This document shows, piece by piece, positions 47,871 to 59,458 of a stretch of DNA of 64,000 nucleotides; the stretch's first letter is position 1; every line of letters begins with the position of its first letter. The position numbers and the translations under genes were made by a program. The DNA is from Filosporella fistucella. Lineage: Eukaryota > Ascomycota > Leotiomycetes > Helotiales. Under the pieces are notes generated by a model. That model was given only the letters and a program-made list of their open reading frames with translations, searched no databases and was not told the origin of the DNA. Where the stretch lies: assembly GCA_030077755.1 (NCBI GenBank), contig JAQJZZ010000010.1:3100001-3164000 (forward strand), in the 5' to 3' direction.

Positions 47871-49953
47871 CTACAGAACTATAATCTTATGATGCTTCCC
47901 GCCTTCTATACCGCCTATCCAGTGATACCCCTCAGTAGGTGAGCATTTGTATGCCTGCTCGTTTACAGAGACAACCTGACCAGAAACCGCGGGCACTCTC
48001 ACTCTGCCATTTGTGCCAACTGGACCTTGAACCCAACAAGAAAAGACAATACCACCATTCCTCCTCTCCTTCTTCCAACCTGCTGAATGAAGACCATATG
48101 TGCTCGTGAAACCTCCTTCGCAATGTTCCAAATCCCCAGGAATAGGTCTAAACTCCCAAGACTTACCACCAGCTTCAGTAATGTTAAGTCCCAAAAGCTC
48201 GTAGGTCATGATATTCACTGGTCCAGTGGAAAATGGATGGCAGTGAGAAATGTAGCTCGGCTTGTCTTTGTAGAACGGATATTTAAACTGGCCATCACCG
48301 CCCCAAGCCTCCAAGATCGTGCTACCGGTACTCAATGGATTATTGAGCATCCATCCCCATGCAGTACGTATCATTTGAAGAGCATCATGCATCTTGCCAG
48401 CACGAACGAGCCCTTGTAGCTCGAATCCCGAAATGAATGGGGACACGGGTCCGGAGCATTCAGGATTGATTGGACCGAATTGACCCCATTTCTTTTTCAA
48501 ATTCTTGGTGATTGTCTTTGCCCGTTCAAGGTCAGTGATCTCAAACCAGCAGGCTAAAGAGTTCCCGTCTTGAGGATGCAGATCTCTGTTATTCAGATTG
48601 TCGACATAAAGTTCTGCTACAGGGTCCCAGAACTTCTCCAGATTGGGCTTGAGTGTTGTGGCTATCTCTCTCCATTTTCCGGCAATATCGGGTTGACCAA
48701 GCAGTGTTGCAAGAGGTGCCATCTTCTGAAGTGTCTCGTGGAAGAGAATGTTGCTGGAAAGGTTGAATCCTTCAACTGACGTCCGTCCCCAATCCAAGAT
48801 CCCAACACAGTAATATAGTCCTTCATTTGCCTGAAACTAGTATTGTCAATAAGTCCCACCATTATACAAGGATTAAGACGCATACTCTTGAAGTAGCCAA
48901 TTCCATTCCTAACAAAATCTGCTTCCACTTCTGTTTCAACCATTGCAAGTCTCCAGTCAAGTGATAGAAGTGCCTAGTTACGAGAATTGTCCAAAGATGA
49001 TATGGGTCCGACATATATGGCCATTCAGGTAGAGTAGAATAATCACCACGACTGAATTGGCAGATTGGTGGTCCAGCCCAGGGAAATTGGCCCTGCTGGC
49101 TTTGCACATCGAATAGTGTATCGAGAGCATTGCGCATAGAAATGGAGTCTCCAACAGTAGCGAACTGTGACCAAATCACTATGGCGAAATCCCCTGCCCA
49201 CACTGTCCGATCTCTTCGAGGAGCATCTGTTATGACTGTCTTCCCAGAAGTGCCGCAGATTGCATTGTTCAACCAGCCCGAGTCAATTTCGCATCGTCGA
49301 GACTGATCGTTTGCTAATGTCGACAATTGATTCGTATAAGCAGATGCGTACCACAATCTATTCAAAAGTTCGTCGTTGCAATAGAAATAGGAGGGGTAAG
49401 CTCTCAGATCCTCCCAGTGGGGCATTGATGTGAAATGTGCCGATACTTCTTCGATCTCCAGAATTGCGTCGTTCGTTTTCGTGAATATGGTGAGATACCG
49501 GTAACCTCCTCTCTGCTTTTCTAACGGCACCGTGTATGTCTCGCTGGGTCCGATCTGAAATTCAAAGTGTCCGTCATGAACGTGAGGTCTGAGGGATGTT
49601 GCATCATCACTTTCAAATCCGACCCATTGTGCGCTTTCGGCGTATGCAAATGCAATTGTTTGATGATAAGTAGATTGTGGTCCGCTTCGTAGCGTCACTG
49701 GACCGCAAACCTCTTTGCCAAAATCAAGAGTTATAGAGGAATAAATGTCTCCAGTCGACGAGCCATTCGTTGCAGGCAGAGTTCGAATGATGGTGCTCTT
49801 GAAATCAAGAAGATTTGTTTCATTTTCGACATCCCCGGTGACACGGTATATTCGAACCGGATATTGAGTCCGGGAAGCTGGAGAGAAATTATATTGATCC
49901 CAAAGGCCCGGAAAAGCCGGCGAAATGCCCTCGACAGGCGTAGGAACTCTCAT
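47871..49953 (-). CDS. GH78-type alpha-L-rhamnosidase
   Basis: Two exons (49953..48886, 48836..47871) give 677 residues. The start MRVPTPVEGISPAFPGLWDQ is the usual one for the intracellular-type fungal group, with no signal peptide. A beta-sandwich part (SSITLDFGKEVCGPV) leads to the six-hairpin domain. GH78 marks: NRLWYASAYTNQLST, TDAPRRDRTVWAGDF (from Asp243), GQFPWAGPPI, WPYMSDPYHLWTI, ILDWGRTSVEG after the intron, GFELQGLVRAGK, and STILEAWGGDGQF. It would remove terminal L-rhamnose from glycosides such as flavonoid or pectin rhamnosides. The absence of a leader suggests action on imported substrates, which fits the adjacent MFS transporter. It is divergent from the Zn2Cys6 gene, with 492 bp between start codons. 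Confidence 0.82.
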
Positions 49954-50445
49954 TGTGTCAAGAGCGAAAAAATTGCCTGTGTAAGACGTGTATATGAATA
50001 TTTATTGCTAGATGAAACAGAAGTAGAGTGTTCTATCTCACATTTTGAGAATGGTTTCTTTACATGGCACTTGCCAAAAGCTCTCGGCGCAACCTGCACC
50101 GAGGGCATAAGGGTACCAAGCTCTCAAGTACATTTCATAATTTCCAGTGATAGCAGTTCCAAGCAAAATAGGCACGATTAGCATGATCATGCAGATAAGT
50201 TAAGAGTCAAGCTCTAGGAAGGTACAGCATGGAGCACCGAAAAGGGGTCGGGCAACACGAAGTCAAAAGTGGGCGGCCTTGGCATGAAAACTGGTGTGGG
50301 CTTTGGCGGAGGACTAGGGGATGCTAGCGCCCTAGCGGGCATAAGCCCAATCAAAGTCTGACTTCACCGCAATTGTAAACATCCTTCTGCCCCACGATAT
50401 CTTTCCTTCGGGGATGTGTTCTCATCTAATTGCCAGTTGATATCA
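49954..50445. promoter_or_regulatory. Divergent promoter of GH78 and regulator genes
   Basis: 492 bp shared between start codons on opposite strands. It contains GC-rich stretches at about 50264-50340 with GGCGG and GGGCG cores. No palindromic CGG..CCG pair with fixed spacing was identified with confidence. Confidence 0.4.
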
Positions 50446-52245
50446 ATGTTGGAGAAACGTGGGAGATCGCATGCATGCCGGAGTTGCAGGTAATGATCCG
50501 AATGATTCCGTGGGGGATATTGAAAATATCACTGACGTCGTTTTGGACAGAATCCGGAAGCGCAAATGCCTTCCGATTCTCGAGGACGATACCGGATGCT
50601 GCCAGCTATGTAAATCTCAATCGATATCTTGTAGCTTAATAGCACGCAGCATTAAGAGCCATGAGATTGCTCCGAAGAGTAACCAAACGCCTCTTGCTGG
50701 AGGTGAATGCGTTGGGAATTCCTCGACCAGCACAGGTTTATTGCCACCGAAGCATGTTCTTGGCGACCTTGTAAACCTCTATTTCCGATTAATTCACGAT
50801 GGACCACATACTTTGTTTCACCAGCCTACATTTATTTCCCGACTTGATTTAGGCCAGCTTCCGGAATTCTTAATATTTGCCGTCATCTCTCTTTCTGCTA
50901 GGTGAGTAGCGTACCTCACAGGGTATGTAATAAGTTCTAATTTTTTCAGGTTCTCAGACCATGAATATTTTCGAGATGACCCTCGAGAGTTTGCAAAGAG
51001 ATATGCGGCGGCAGCTTTGGACCTTCTCCAGAGGCAAATGATCAGGCCAAGCTTAGAATCTGTCCAAGGTTACATTTTGATATCTCAACATCTCGGAGGT
51101 GAAGGCGATGTAAAAGCGAAGCATATATGTACTGGACTGGCTCGACTTCATTGTCAATCCATACGCCTTTGGGAAACCGAGGGGCTGAGTTTAGTTGACC
51201 AACAAGTGTATAAACGCACTTATCTGTCGACCGTCATCACTGGGAAAGTACGATGGGACACTTTTTGTTCTCCATATACCTTTTTCTGCATGACATATAC
51301 CTAATCAATCCTGTCCGGATAAATGCTGACTTCTTTGAAAGTGGAGCTCAGCCGATGCGTCTGTACTACCCGTTAGCACTGAATTTCCAGTGGAAAATCT
51401 TCTGCTACTTGACGAAGAAGACTTCCTTGCACTACACTCACGTCCATCCCAACACGGTATGTGGACTCAGATGGCGAAAACTATAGATCTTTACCGAGAG
51501 ATCCTAGACACCCTCGTGAGACTTGGATCAGGAATGACATTGGCGTCACAACTTTTCCACGTTAGTCGGCTAGCGTCTAGACTGGACGAATGGAAATATG
51601 CACTTCCACAGAGATTGAGGTACAGCCAGGAGAATTTGGAGTACTTTCAACAATTTGGATTTGGGAAAACCTTCCTTGCAATGCATATTGGGTACCATCA
51701 CTACCGGCAGCTTCTGTACTATCCGTTCCTGGATCCGAAAAATAATGACCAGCTGGCTTACGAATGTAAGAAACATGCAATCATGGTATCTGAGATTGCT
51801 CGTCAAGGCGGGGAACTTGTTTACTATATAATTGGGCATATATTGGTTGTGTCTTCAAGCATTCACCTTCATACTTTACTATTGGGTGGTGGTGATGTGG
51901 ACAAAGCCAGAGTGTACCTGTTGTCAAATTTTGAAACATTGATGAGGTTGAAAACGTACTGGCCGGTAATAGACATTGGAGTGAGTAAATCTCCTTTTTC
52001 AAGCCAGTTGTCAGGCTGATAGCTACTAGGTTGGGCGGCTTCGATCGTTCCAGAATCGATGCCGAGTGACTTCACTTGAATCATTCGTACTCGATGATTG
52101 GATGTGGAAGTTCCTGATCAACCCATCTGCAGTTCTCGATGAACAACGACAACCAAAATCTCGGACAAGATTGTCTTTGATCCACAACGAGGATATGAGC
52201 AACGATGCTTTAGTCGAAACTGCACTGTCATGGTTGCTTGACTAA
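50446..52245 (+). CDS. Zn2Cys6 transcription factor next to rhamnosidase
   Basis: Five exons (50446..50489, 50551..50901, 50950..51247, 51342..51980, 52030..52245) give 515 residues in one frame. The first exon encodes only MLEKRGRSHACRSC; splicing completes the cluster with Cys11, 14, 21, 32, 35 and 42 (Cys31 is an extra). A fungal-specific transcription-factor domain follows: VLGDLVNLYFRLIHDGPHTLF, HQPTFISRLD, GYILISQHL, ARLHCQSIRLWETEG and a helical C-terminus ending at SWLLD. No frame breaks. Its divergent promoter with the GH78 gene, and an MFS transporter beyond, suggest a pathway-specific activator of rhamnoside use. The role is inferred from position, not from sequence identity to RhaR. 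Confidence 0.82.
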
Positions 52246-53265
52246 AAAGAGAGGATTCACCGAGGACCCGGAGATCACGGTTGCTGCACATGTGTAAAAG
52301 CTGCGGAGAAAAACCTTAGCAGAGGTCGGTGGGGAGATCCGCCAGGGGGGAGCAAAGAACCATTGGAACAGATTACGGCGATTTTTGGAAGGATTGCTCA
52401 AATCGTCACACTAGCGCCAGCATAAAGCTTTTCCCCGCAGATGATGGAACTCAAATTAAGCTAAAGCTTGTGAGTATCTGGTCAGCTATATACAATGTCA
52501 ACTACTGAGGCCGTCAAAGCCGGCATTCTATCAAATCCGGAATGAGCCGAGCGAATCGAACGAACGAGTAAACTTCTCCCCTATATAGGGACTCCCCGGA
52601 TTAATTGTGTCTCCACAATCGGCACTGTACCTGCGTACTCCAGCTCGCTTCCATCGGCTGTAGACTGAGACTGGAACTGAAACTGAAAACTATCTTTGTC
52701 TCGGGTTGCTCCAGACGCCAGGCGCCAGGCGCTTGAGAAGCTCTACTGATTCTGAATAATGCTGGTTGGATTTTGGTCCTTGATAGAGACATCAATAAAA
52801 GCTTATTTCAAATGTGTATCAAGCCACAACCAAGAACAGAAAATTTTACCGGCAACAGATCGCTACAGCCACCTCACCTTGATTCAAAATCTATGAGGAA
52901 ACTCAAAACGCGGCTACCAAAGCGATCGTTCCTGATCGCCGTACGATCATCCCCGGTCAGTGAAGGAAAGGAAGACAGGACTGAAGAAGAGCGGCCGCTC
53001 GAGCTATTGACGTTCACATGGTGACACTCTCGTGATGGGCGTGCGAAGTTCAAATGCCGTCGAGACTCAACGCTAGGGCGGAACCCTCCACGTTGATGGC
53101 GTCGTTTCTCAGGATGCAGGTTCCCTGAACCCCCGGTTGGATAGAATATTGCTTTGAGCAATACCTAGTTTCAAATATCCTCAAAATGTGGAAGTGGGTG
53201 AGGTAATTATATTGGTCCATGAGATGAGTTTCTCCTTTGAATCGGCTCCGCTGAACCGTGGCTCA
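52246..53265. other. Gene-free stretch
   Basis: About 1 kb; open frames at 52773..53024 (plus) and 52874..53161 (minus) overlap each other and resemble nothing known. No RNA gene or repeat recognised. Confidence 0.4.
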
Positions 53266-53271
53266 TATAAA
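53266..53271 (+). promoter_or_regulatory. TATA box of the GT2 synthase gene
   Basis: TATAAA 108 bp upstream of the ATG at 53374. Confidence 0.45.
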
Positions 53272-53373
53272 CGCACCAAGGCTACATTATCATACGTCTT
53301 ACGATGGCGGAAATCAGTCTGGGCGTTCCTCCTTCGATCTTGATAGCTATCTCAACATACAGATTCTCACCAG

Positions 53374-56042
53374 ATGGCTCTCTTCCACGGCGAAGCAGCC
53401 ATAATCATCCCCCCTTCATTGCTCTCAATCCCGAATAAATCCAAGAGGAGGTCTACAAATTTCCAACGAGAGGAGACATTCGATTTGTCAGCCATTGTAG
53501 CACAATGTGCAGGAGAGGGTACCAACGTAGAGGTTTCCGTTGCGGGACTTCAAGAACCAAGCAATGGCCCTTCACCCGGACATCTAACGCGGCGACCGCA
53601 AATGGGAAGGCGATTTTCATTTCATCCGCATTTCAGAGAACGAGGGGATTCCCATGCCGAGTTCCTAGGGCTTTCCACTCCATCTGGCTTCATACGTCAA
53701 CGTTCTGCGAGCGATCACAGTCTGTCTGTGTTAGCCGAGAATATACCAGAGCGCGCTTTCAAGCGCCGCAGCTATATACTCACGTCCAGGCATCCACTGG
53801 GTTCATCATTTGAGAACTATGAGTTTCCGTCCGAAGCCGAAGAAACAGACTATTTTTCCAGCCGTCATCACACCTCACGTGATCACTCTCCCACTGGTGA
53901 TTTATCACCCGTCCAGTACGCTCCTCACTCCCCTCTGACGGAAATCTCACCTTTCTTGTTCCCTGAAGGAGCTCCCGGGACGGATATATCACACGTCGAA
54001 GCCGCTCATCACAAACCGAATCGCCACTCCAGAGGGTTCGAAGCCGCTCATAACAAATCGAATCGCCACTCTAAAAGGTTTGAAGCCGTTCAAAACAAAC
54101 CGAATCGCAACTCCAAGGGGTTCGAAACTCTGGCCTTTGAAGATGACAACCACGTTCGTATGCCTCGCCACTCAATGGGGTTTCAAAACCGTCGCCCCTC
54201 AATGGCATCTAAATTCCGCAAATTTTCCACGGTTTCTATCAATTACTTACGAGGTCGACGACGGAACAACACTTTGCACGACTTGTATGAGAAAGCAAAA
54301 GAAATAGAGACCAGCATACATAGAAGCGTCATTTATCAGAAGACGCTTGAGTATATCGGTTACACTCTTCTATTGGCAGCGTTATATCTACTTCTTATCG
54401 GGGTACCTCTTTGGAAAGGAGTGGTGCAGTGGATGTATATCTTCTTAGCGGAGACATTTGTGTTGCAAGGAGGTTGTGCGATATTCACTGGAACGGCTTT
54501 TTTGTGAGAATATCCTGGTGTCTCAAAATGGAGTAATTGGCTGACTCAATTCTGTCTAGTTATGCTTTTGGACCACTCCTTATCTTCTTCGAAAAGGATC
54601 CGGTGGAAGATCCAGTTGACTTACAATCCGAGTCGAGTGCAAGCGCGAGGAGTCGTGTGGAATGCTGTGCTCTGATCATTCCGTGTTACAAGTCAGAATC
54701 CCTAATCGGAGCGACTCTCGAAGCCGCATTAAAAGTATTCCCAGCCAAGAACATCTTTGTTGTAGCTAACGGCAATTCCCTCGAGCCTCTCGATAACACC
54801 GCCGCAGTTTGTGACAGATATAATGTCAGCCATACATGGTGTCCAATAGGCTCTAAAATCATAGCGCAATTTCTTGGAAGTTATATTTCTAAAGACTTCC
54901 CATTCACTCTTCTTATCGATGATGATTGTCATCTACCACCAGACTTTCCGGTTGTTACTGACAGGATGACGGGTAATATCAAATGTATCGGTTACACAAT
55001 TAAGAGTGTTGGACCTGGGGGACTTCCTGGGACCCTGTGCCATCAAGCACAGGATATTGAATACAAACTCAGTGGCCTTCAGCGCGCCTTTGCAGGGAAG
55101 CTTGGTAGCGCTACATTCCCTCATGGAGCTATAGCTCTCTGGGACCGAGAGCTTTTGATCCAAACTTTTCACGCCCACCCTGGATTCAGTATCAGCGAGG
55201 ATTGGTTTTTCGGTCACGTTGCCCGAGAGCTTGGAAGTAGGATCCTGATGTGTACTCAGATCTTCGTCGAGACTGAGACGCCACCATCTATCTTCTGGGT
55301 GGACAAGGGCGAAGCCCGTGGCGGTTTTGGAGAAATGACAGTGTATAAACAACGATTCTACCGATGGAACTTTTTCTTTGTCAATGATATCTATTGGAAC
55401 ATGAGATATATTCTATGCTCATGGAAATTAGGGTTTTGGGAGATAGGTACTAAGATTTTTGTTTGGCAGGAGGTATGCAGAGCTTTCCCCAACTCATCGG
55501 AATCTTACAACAGAGCTGATATTTGTAATAGGTGTACGAAACCATCATCTTTCTCCTCACTCCGTTTGTTCTACCCATCTCTTTGGTTATCCGACCTCAA
55601 TTCTGCGCTATTCTTTTTGCTGCTACCTTCGTTATGTACTTTATCAATGTTGTATTATTCAACGAGATTCACCTACGCCGGAAGAAGGAGAGGGCCAGCT
55701 GGCTGGCTGTCCTATATTATATGCCATACAAGATCATTCTATTCGCCGTCAATGTGGCATCTTGGTATTGTGGCCCTTACATATATGTGACACTCTTTGC
55801 AAAGAGTTTGACACTAATGATATCACAGTTACTACTCCATATACAAGTATATGAAATATTTTGCCAAGCGACATCCGAAAGTTGTTCAAGATCCCAAGGT
55901 AGTCAAAGTCATTTTAGATTTCATGGAGATACCGTCGAGAGGGAATTCGTCAGCACATTCTGCCACACCTTCGAGGAGACAATCAGTAAGAGATGGATCG
56001 AAGAGAAGATCATTGATGAGAATGCCACTTTATGAGGTATGA
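53374..56042 (+). CDS. GT2 polysaccharide synthase, CPS1/hyaluronan-synthase-like
   Basis: Four exons (53374..54503, 54560..55472, 55532..55764, 55829..56042) give 829 residues. The first 300 residues are a basic, disordered cytoplasmic extension with three copies of a 14-residue repeat. Two membrane spans flank the first intron (YTLLLAALYLLLIGVPLW and QGGCAIFTGTAFFYAFGPLLI). The catalytic domain has LIIPCYKSESLIGATL, LLIDDDCHLPPDFP (Asp497-499, nucleotide-sugar and metal binding), ISEDWFFGH (Glu590-Asp591, base) and YKQRFYRWNFF (QxxRW-type). C-terminal spans end in SIYKYMKYFAKRHPK, a usual mark of this fungal family, obtained by splicing at 55765..55828. The product is a wall or capsule-like polysaccharide whose identity is unknown. 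Fungal relatives are long and multipass in the same way. Confidence 0.82.
53995..54120 (+). repeat. In-frame 42-bp tandem repeat, three copies
   Basis: Units 53995-54036, 54037-54078 and 54079-54120 each encode 14 residues of the type FEAAHNKSNRHSKR, and a partial fourth copy starts at 54121. Copies differ at a few bases but keep the frame. The repeat sits in the disordered N-terminal extension of the GT2 synthase. Confidence 0.9.
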
Positions 56043-56097
56043 GGAGTTGGAAATAAAGAACATAATTCAAAGACCTAGTCCTTGCATTGAGAATTTC

Positions 56098-56704
56098 TTA
56101 TCGCCAGTACTCTTTAGGTGCCAAAATCCATCTATATTGAAAGATAGGCTGCTCCATCATTTTCCTCACTTCTTCTGCCACCGCTTCCTCATCGATATTC
56201 TCTGGTTCTTTTCCAAACGTGATACATCCTCGAAGCTGCACCTGCCATATTGACTTCCATTTCTCGTTGAGATCCTGTAATCGCTCCAGCGTAATCCACT
56301 TCGATTGTCTGGCATTCCAAAAATATCTGTTCGGCTTCCAATTGTCCAGTAACTCGTACAAATGGATCCCGTTGATGTAATTTCTGGTGTAATCTAAGAG
56401 GCGAACCGTGCCATGGAGCTGCCGATGTAATGTGTAGAATCGCTTACAGGTCAGGCCGAGGCATGCTGAGAATTCAGGGGTAAGGTATTCGAATATGAGC
56501 AGAAGAAGTTCGATAGGCAGATCAGTAATGTTGGTTCCCGTTTGAGAAGCTGATTTGTCATGTTAGTACTGTACTGTACATTCAACGCTGCCATAATATC
56601 TAGCAGATATGTAACTTACAACTTGAAGCTTGAATGGTACAAAAAGCTTTGGAGATTTCTGATTTCTCCTGGTGCTTTATTCGCTGCAGAGTCTCAGAAG
56701 CCAT
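56098..56704 (-). CDS. F-box-like protein (first of two nearby)
   Basis: Two exons (56704..56620, 56549..56098) give 178 residues. ATG at 56704 begins MASETLQRIKHQEKSEIS; the 70-nt intron splits the Ser-rich linker. The segment ITDLPIELLLLIFEYLTPEF with LGLTCKRFYTLHR (about 40-75) is a clear F-box: the LP..L...I..YL pattern followed by a CKRFY helix. The rest (YTRNYINGIHLYELLDNWKP to APKEYWR) is a small fungal extension without known repeats. F-box proteins recruit targets to SCF ubiquitin ligases, but many short fungal ones are orphans. Tail-to-tail with the GT2 gene. Confidence 0.75.
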
Positions 56705-57790
56705 ACTGATGTGCTTGCGCTAGATGTAGATTTTGGAAGGAGAGAATGTCCTTCTGATTTTTCAAGACTGTCTCGCATGTATGATGTATACCAATCTGGG
56801 CAGAAAGATGAACTGCAGTGTCTGCCGACTTGAGGATGAGGTTCCACAAAATAATAATAAAGAGTGCATGAAGATTCATGGTTGAATGTTGAAGTGAGTT
56901 CCTGGGAGGCGGTTGCCGAAGTTATTTCCTTGACAAAGAACGTGCTCTGTACCTGCCTGTTCCAAATTATCCATCGATATTCTGCTGTCCTGGTAGAATT
57001 ATCACGATTTGGATATTCTTTGAAGATTCTCTGGCATAGATACATTCTCGATGTGCTTACACATTTAATTCACGCACATTTTTGCCCTTTCACGTTAATT
57101 ATGTCTCGACCTGCACGTCAATCCGAAATACTTGGTATATCAAGGAAGCTTGACACCACTGTCAACATGCGCATCTCTAGAAACTCCAAATTCCAAAAAT
57201 TCTATTGTATTCCTGCACCTTTTGATCTAACTAACTGAACGAGAATGCAGAAAAGGTGTGAGATGGATGGGACTGAGTTCTGGGTAGTCACGTGCCTGCG
57301 AAAGGGGGTCAGTGATGAGAGTCACGAGATCTAGAACTTTCGACTGATCACGAGCATCGATCATGGGCGAGTGCTGCAACATCCAATCAGCAGCTGACCA
57401 TAAATTCAGAAACAAATGGATCATGGACAGTATAAGCCTCCAAAAATGATGTCAAAGCTGAAATGCCCATAGAACCTGGTTGTGGCAGCAGACAACCTTT
57501 ACGCCAGGAATCTGTGTGAGTTGTGTAGAAAGTTTACACTTTGACTCCATTTTCAGAAGTGATGAATGAAAATAAGTGATGTGACATTTTTGTGATATGA
57601 CTTGATGATTTCATTGTGTCTTACTCACAGGGCTTGAGGAATGTGGACCTGAACCCTGATCCGTCATATCAAAACCATACTCCCGGCTCTGACTTAAAAC
57701 TTTAACCTATACACTCATTACTCTTGAACCAAATCTCACTCGCTATCAATCGCTGCCAACACAAGTATCCACAAATCTGAGCACAACAGA
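56705..57790. other. Divergent intergenic region
   Basis: 1.1 kb between the start codons of the two F-box-like genes. Minus-strand open frames at 56677..57045 and 57227..57424 show no family resemblance. No RNA gene recognised. Confidence 0.4.
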
Positions 57791-58414
57791 ATGTCGAACT
57801 ACTACTTTGCATACCCGCCTTGCTACAACACTCCACTCGAGCCTCCTCGACGACGCTGGGGTCTTCGCCGGACATCCAGGAAGCTCAAACCGTCTCATTA
57901 CCAGCCTCGGCCTTCAGTTTCTGCTTCTTTATTTTGTCACAATTATCGAGGTAGGTATACCTGCTTTCAAAATGTCAAGACTGACTAATAAACCAAAGAC
58001 CGATCCTACCACACACAACCTTATCACGAACCTCATTACACTTACCAACCGGAGTATCCCGCTACCCGCGCTCGAAAAATCAACATCAATTCTCTTCCTC
58101 CCGAGTTGAATCTCAATATCATCTCCAATCTCGATCCTGTCTCGTCTACTTGCTACGGTCTCAGCAGCCGCAGCATCTATCCGCTTCATCGCTCGCGACA
58201 TGGGAGAGTTGGCCTATATGAGCAGAGTGCTGATCGAGGAGTGCCTTTGGCGTTCAAGTTGAGAAGATGGGTTGGAGAAGGGGTGAGGCTTGATTGGGAG
58301 ACTGAGCGATTTGTCAGAAGAGAACAGAGGAGAGCTGAGAGGGAGAAAATTCGTATCCCAGGTTGGAATGATGAGTACTACGTTCGAAAGGTTCATCGAG
58401 GCAGAGATTACTGA
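57791..58414 (+). CDS. F-box-like protein (second of two nearby)
   Basis: Two exons (57791..57950, 57999..58414) give 191 residues. The N-terminal third is basic and Tyr/Pro-rich (MSNYYFAYPPCYNTPLEPPR). After the intron, INSLPPELNLNIISNLDPVS with TCYGLSSRSIYPLHRSRHG (about 94-135) is an F-box-like helix set. The C-terminus is strongly charged (RREQRRAEREKIRIPGW). It is divergent from the other F-box-like gene, but the sequences outside the F-box do not look related, so tandem duplication is not supported. Function unknown. Confidence 0.72.
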
Positions 58415-58953
58415 GAGCTTGTTTTATTGGTTCAATAGTTTCCTTTTCCTCCTCTTTTCTAACTTTTTTTTTGCAAGTGGTTGTTTGGTGTTCTGGATGA
58501 CGTCTCGTTCGTGCTGGGAGTATTGATGAATGATTTCTTTAACTTCTGATGATTTCTTTCGTGGTCAATGATACCAGATTGGGAGAATTTTAGCTGCAGT
58601 AGTCAGATTAGCATACTTGTTGTTAAATCCGTTGTTCTTACTTGAAATGGACGTGATTTGATCTGTTTTACATGGAAGTCTTGCGCTTTTTTACTATTCG
58701 ATTTTCTGCCCAGCCTTTAGTGAAGAAAATTAGATAGAAATAAATGCTTAGCCATACAACTGGAACAGATTCAGAAATAAAATGAAACGGATTCCGAGAA
58801 CATTGCCCCCATTTTAGTCTTCAATTAAAATGTCTTTGCTCCCGGAATCCACAAATCGTTTGGCTCAATCCATGCACCCTCGCTTGTGCAACCCGAAGGC
58901 CCTCCAGAAGCCATCATGTATTGCAATAGCTTTCAGCCCACCAATCAAAACTT
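58415..58953. other. Gene-free stretch
   Basis: 3' flank of the second F-box-like gene and 5' flank of tRNA-Gln; nothing recognised. Confidence 0.4.
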
Positions 58954-59039
58954 GGTCCTGTAGTGTAGTGGTGATCACATCGGATTCTGAGAAAAATTGG
59001 ATTTTTCCGGGAACCCCAGTTCGACTCTGGGCAGGACCT
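58954..59039 (+). tRNA. tRNA-Gln (anticodon CUG) with 14-nt intron
   Basis: The acceptor stem GGUCCUG pairs with CAGGACC. The D arm is GUGUAGUGGUGAUCAC, the anticodon stem UCGGA/UCCGG with one G-U pair, and the T arm is CCAGU-UCGACU-CUGG-like with box B GTTCGACTC. The loop plus intron is 21 nt: UU-CUG-A, a 14-nt intron after base 37, and U. Anticodon CUG and the GGUCC acceptor start fit fungal tRNA-Gln. The mature form is 72 nt. T-runs at 59044-59047 and 59052-59056 can end Pol III transcription. Confidence 0.92.
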
Positions 59040-59458
59040 TAAATTTTGTCATTTTTGTTGAGGATATACTTTCTGTGCTCTGGTTGTGGCTCGTAGGGAA
59101 ATTATTTGTCGCAAAGAGACACAATTTTTTGGCACCCTCCGAACGGATGGAATACTCTTCCTTCTGTAGTGTGTTTCTATTCGAAATCTCTGATAAGTGT
59201 GGACATTGAGTTAGAGTGTCGTTTCTCGTTGTTGAAGAAAAATATCCTACCATATATCTTGGGAATCGATCTCAATGAAGTTTGTATTTTGTAAACTTGA
59301 AGGCCTGGTCGGAGGGGTAAGACAACTGAGACGGGGTTAGTGCTGACATAAACACCCGCTAAGCCACAATCAAGGCAGGGGGCCATTCGTCTGCCTCCGC
59401 TGCAACCTTTAACCTTTTACAATTACTAACTATTCTTTCAAACTTCATCGATTCCATC
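59040..59458. other. Intergenic region
   Basis: 419 bp between tRNA-Gln and the next regulator gene, with T-runs serving as Pol III terminator at 59044-59056. Nothing else recognised. Confidence 0.4.

Noticed and set aside
56677..57045. Minus-strand frame upstream of the first F-box-like gene
   Set aside because: Overlaps the first exon of that gene in another frame and shows no family resemblance.
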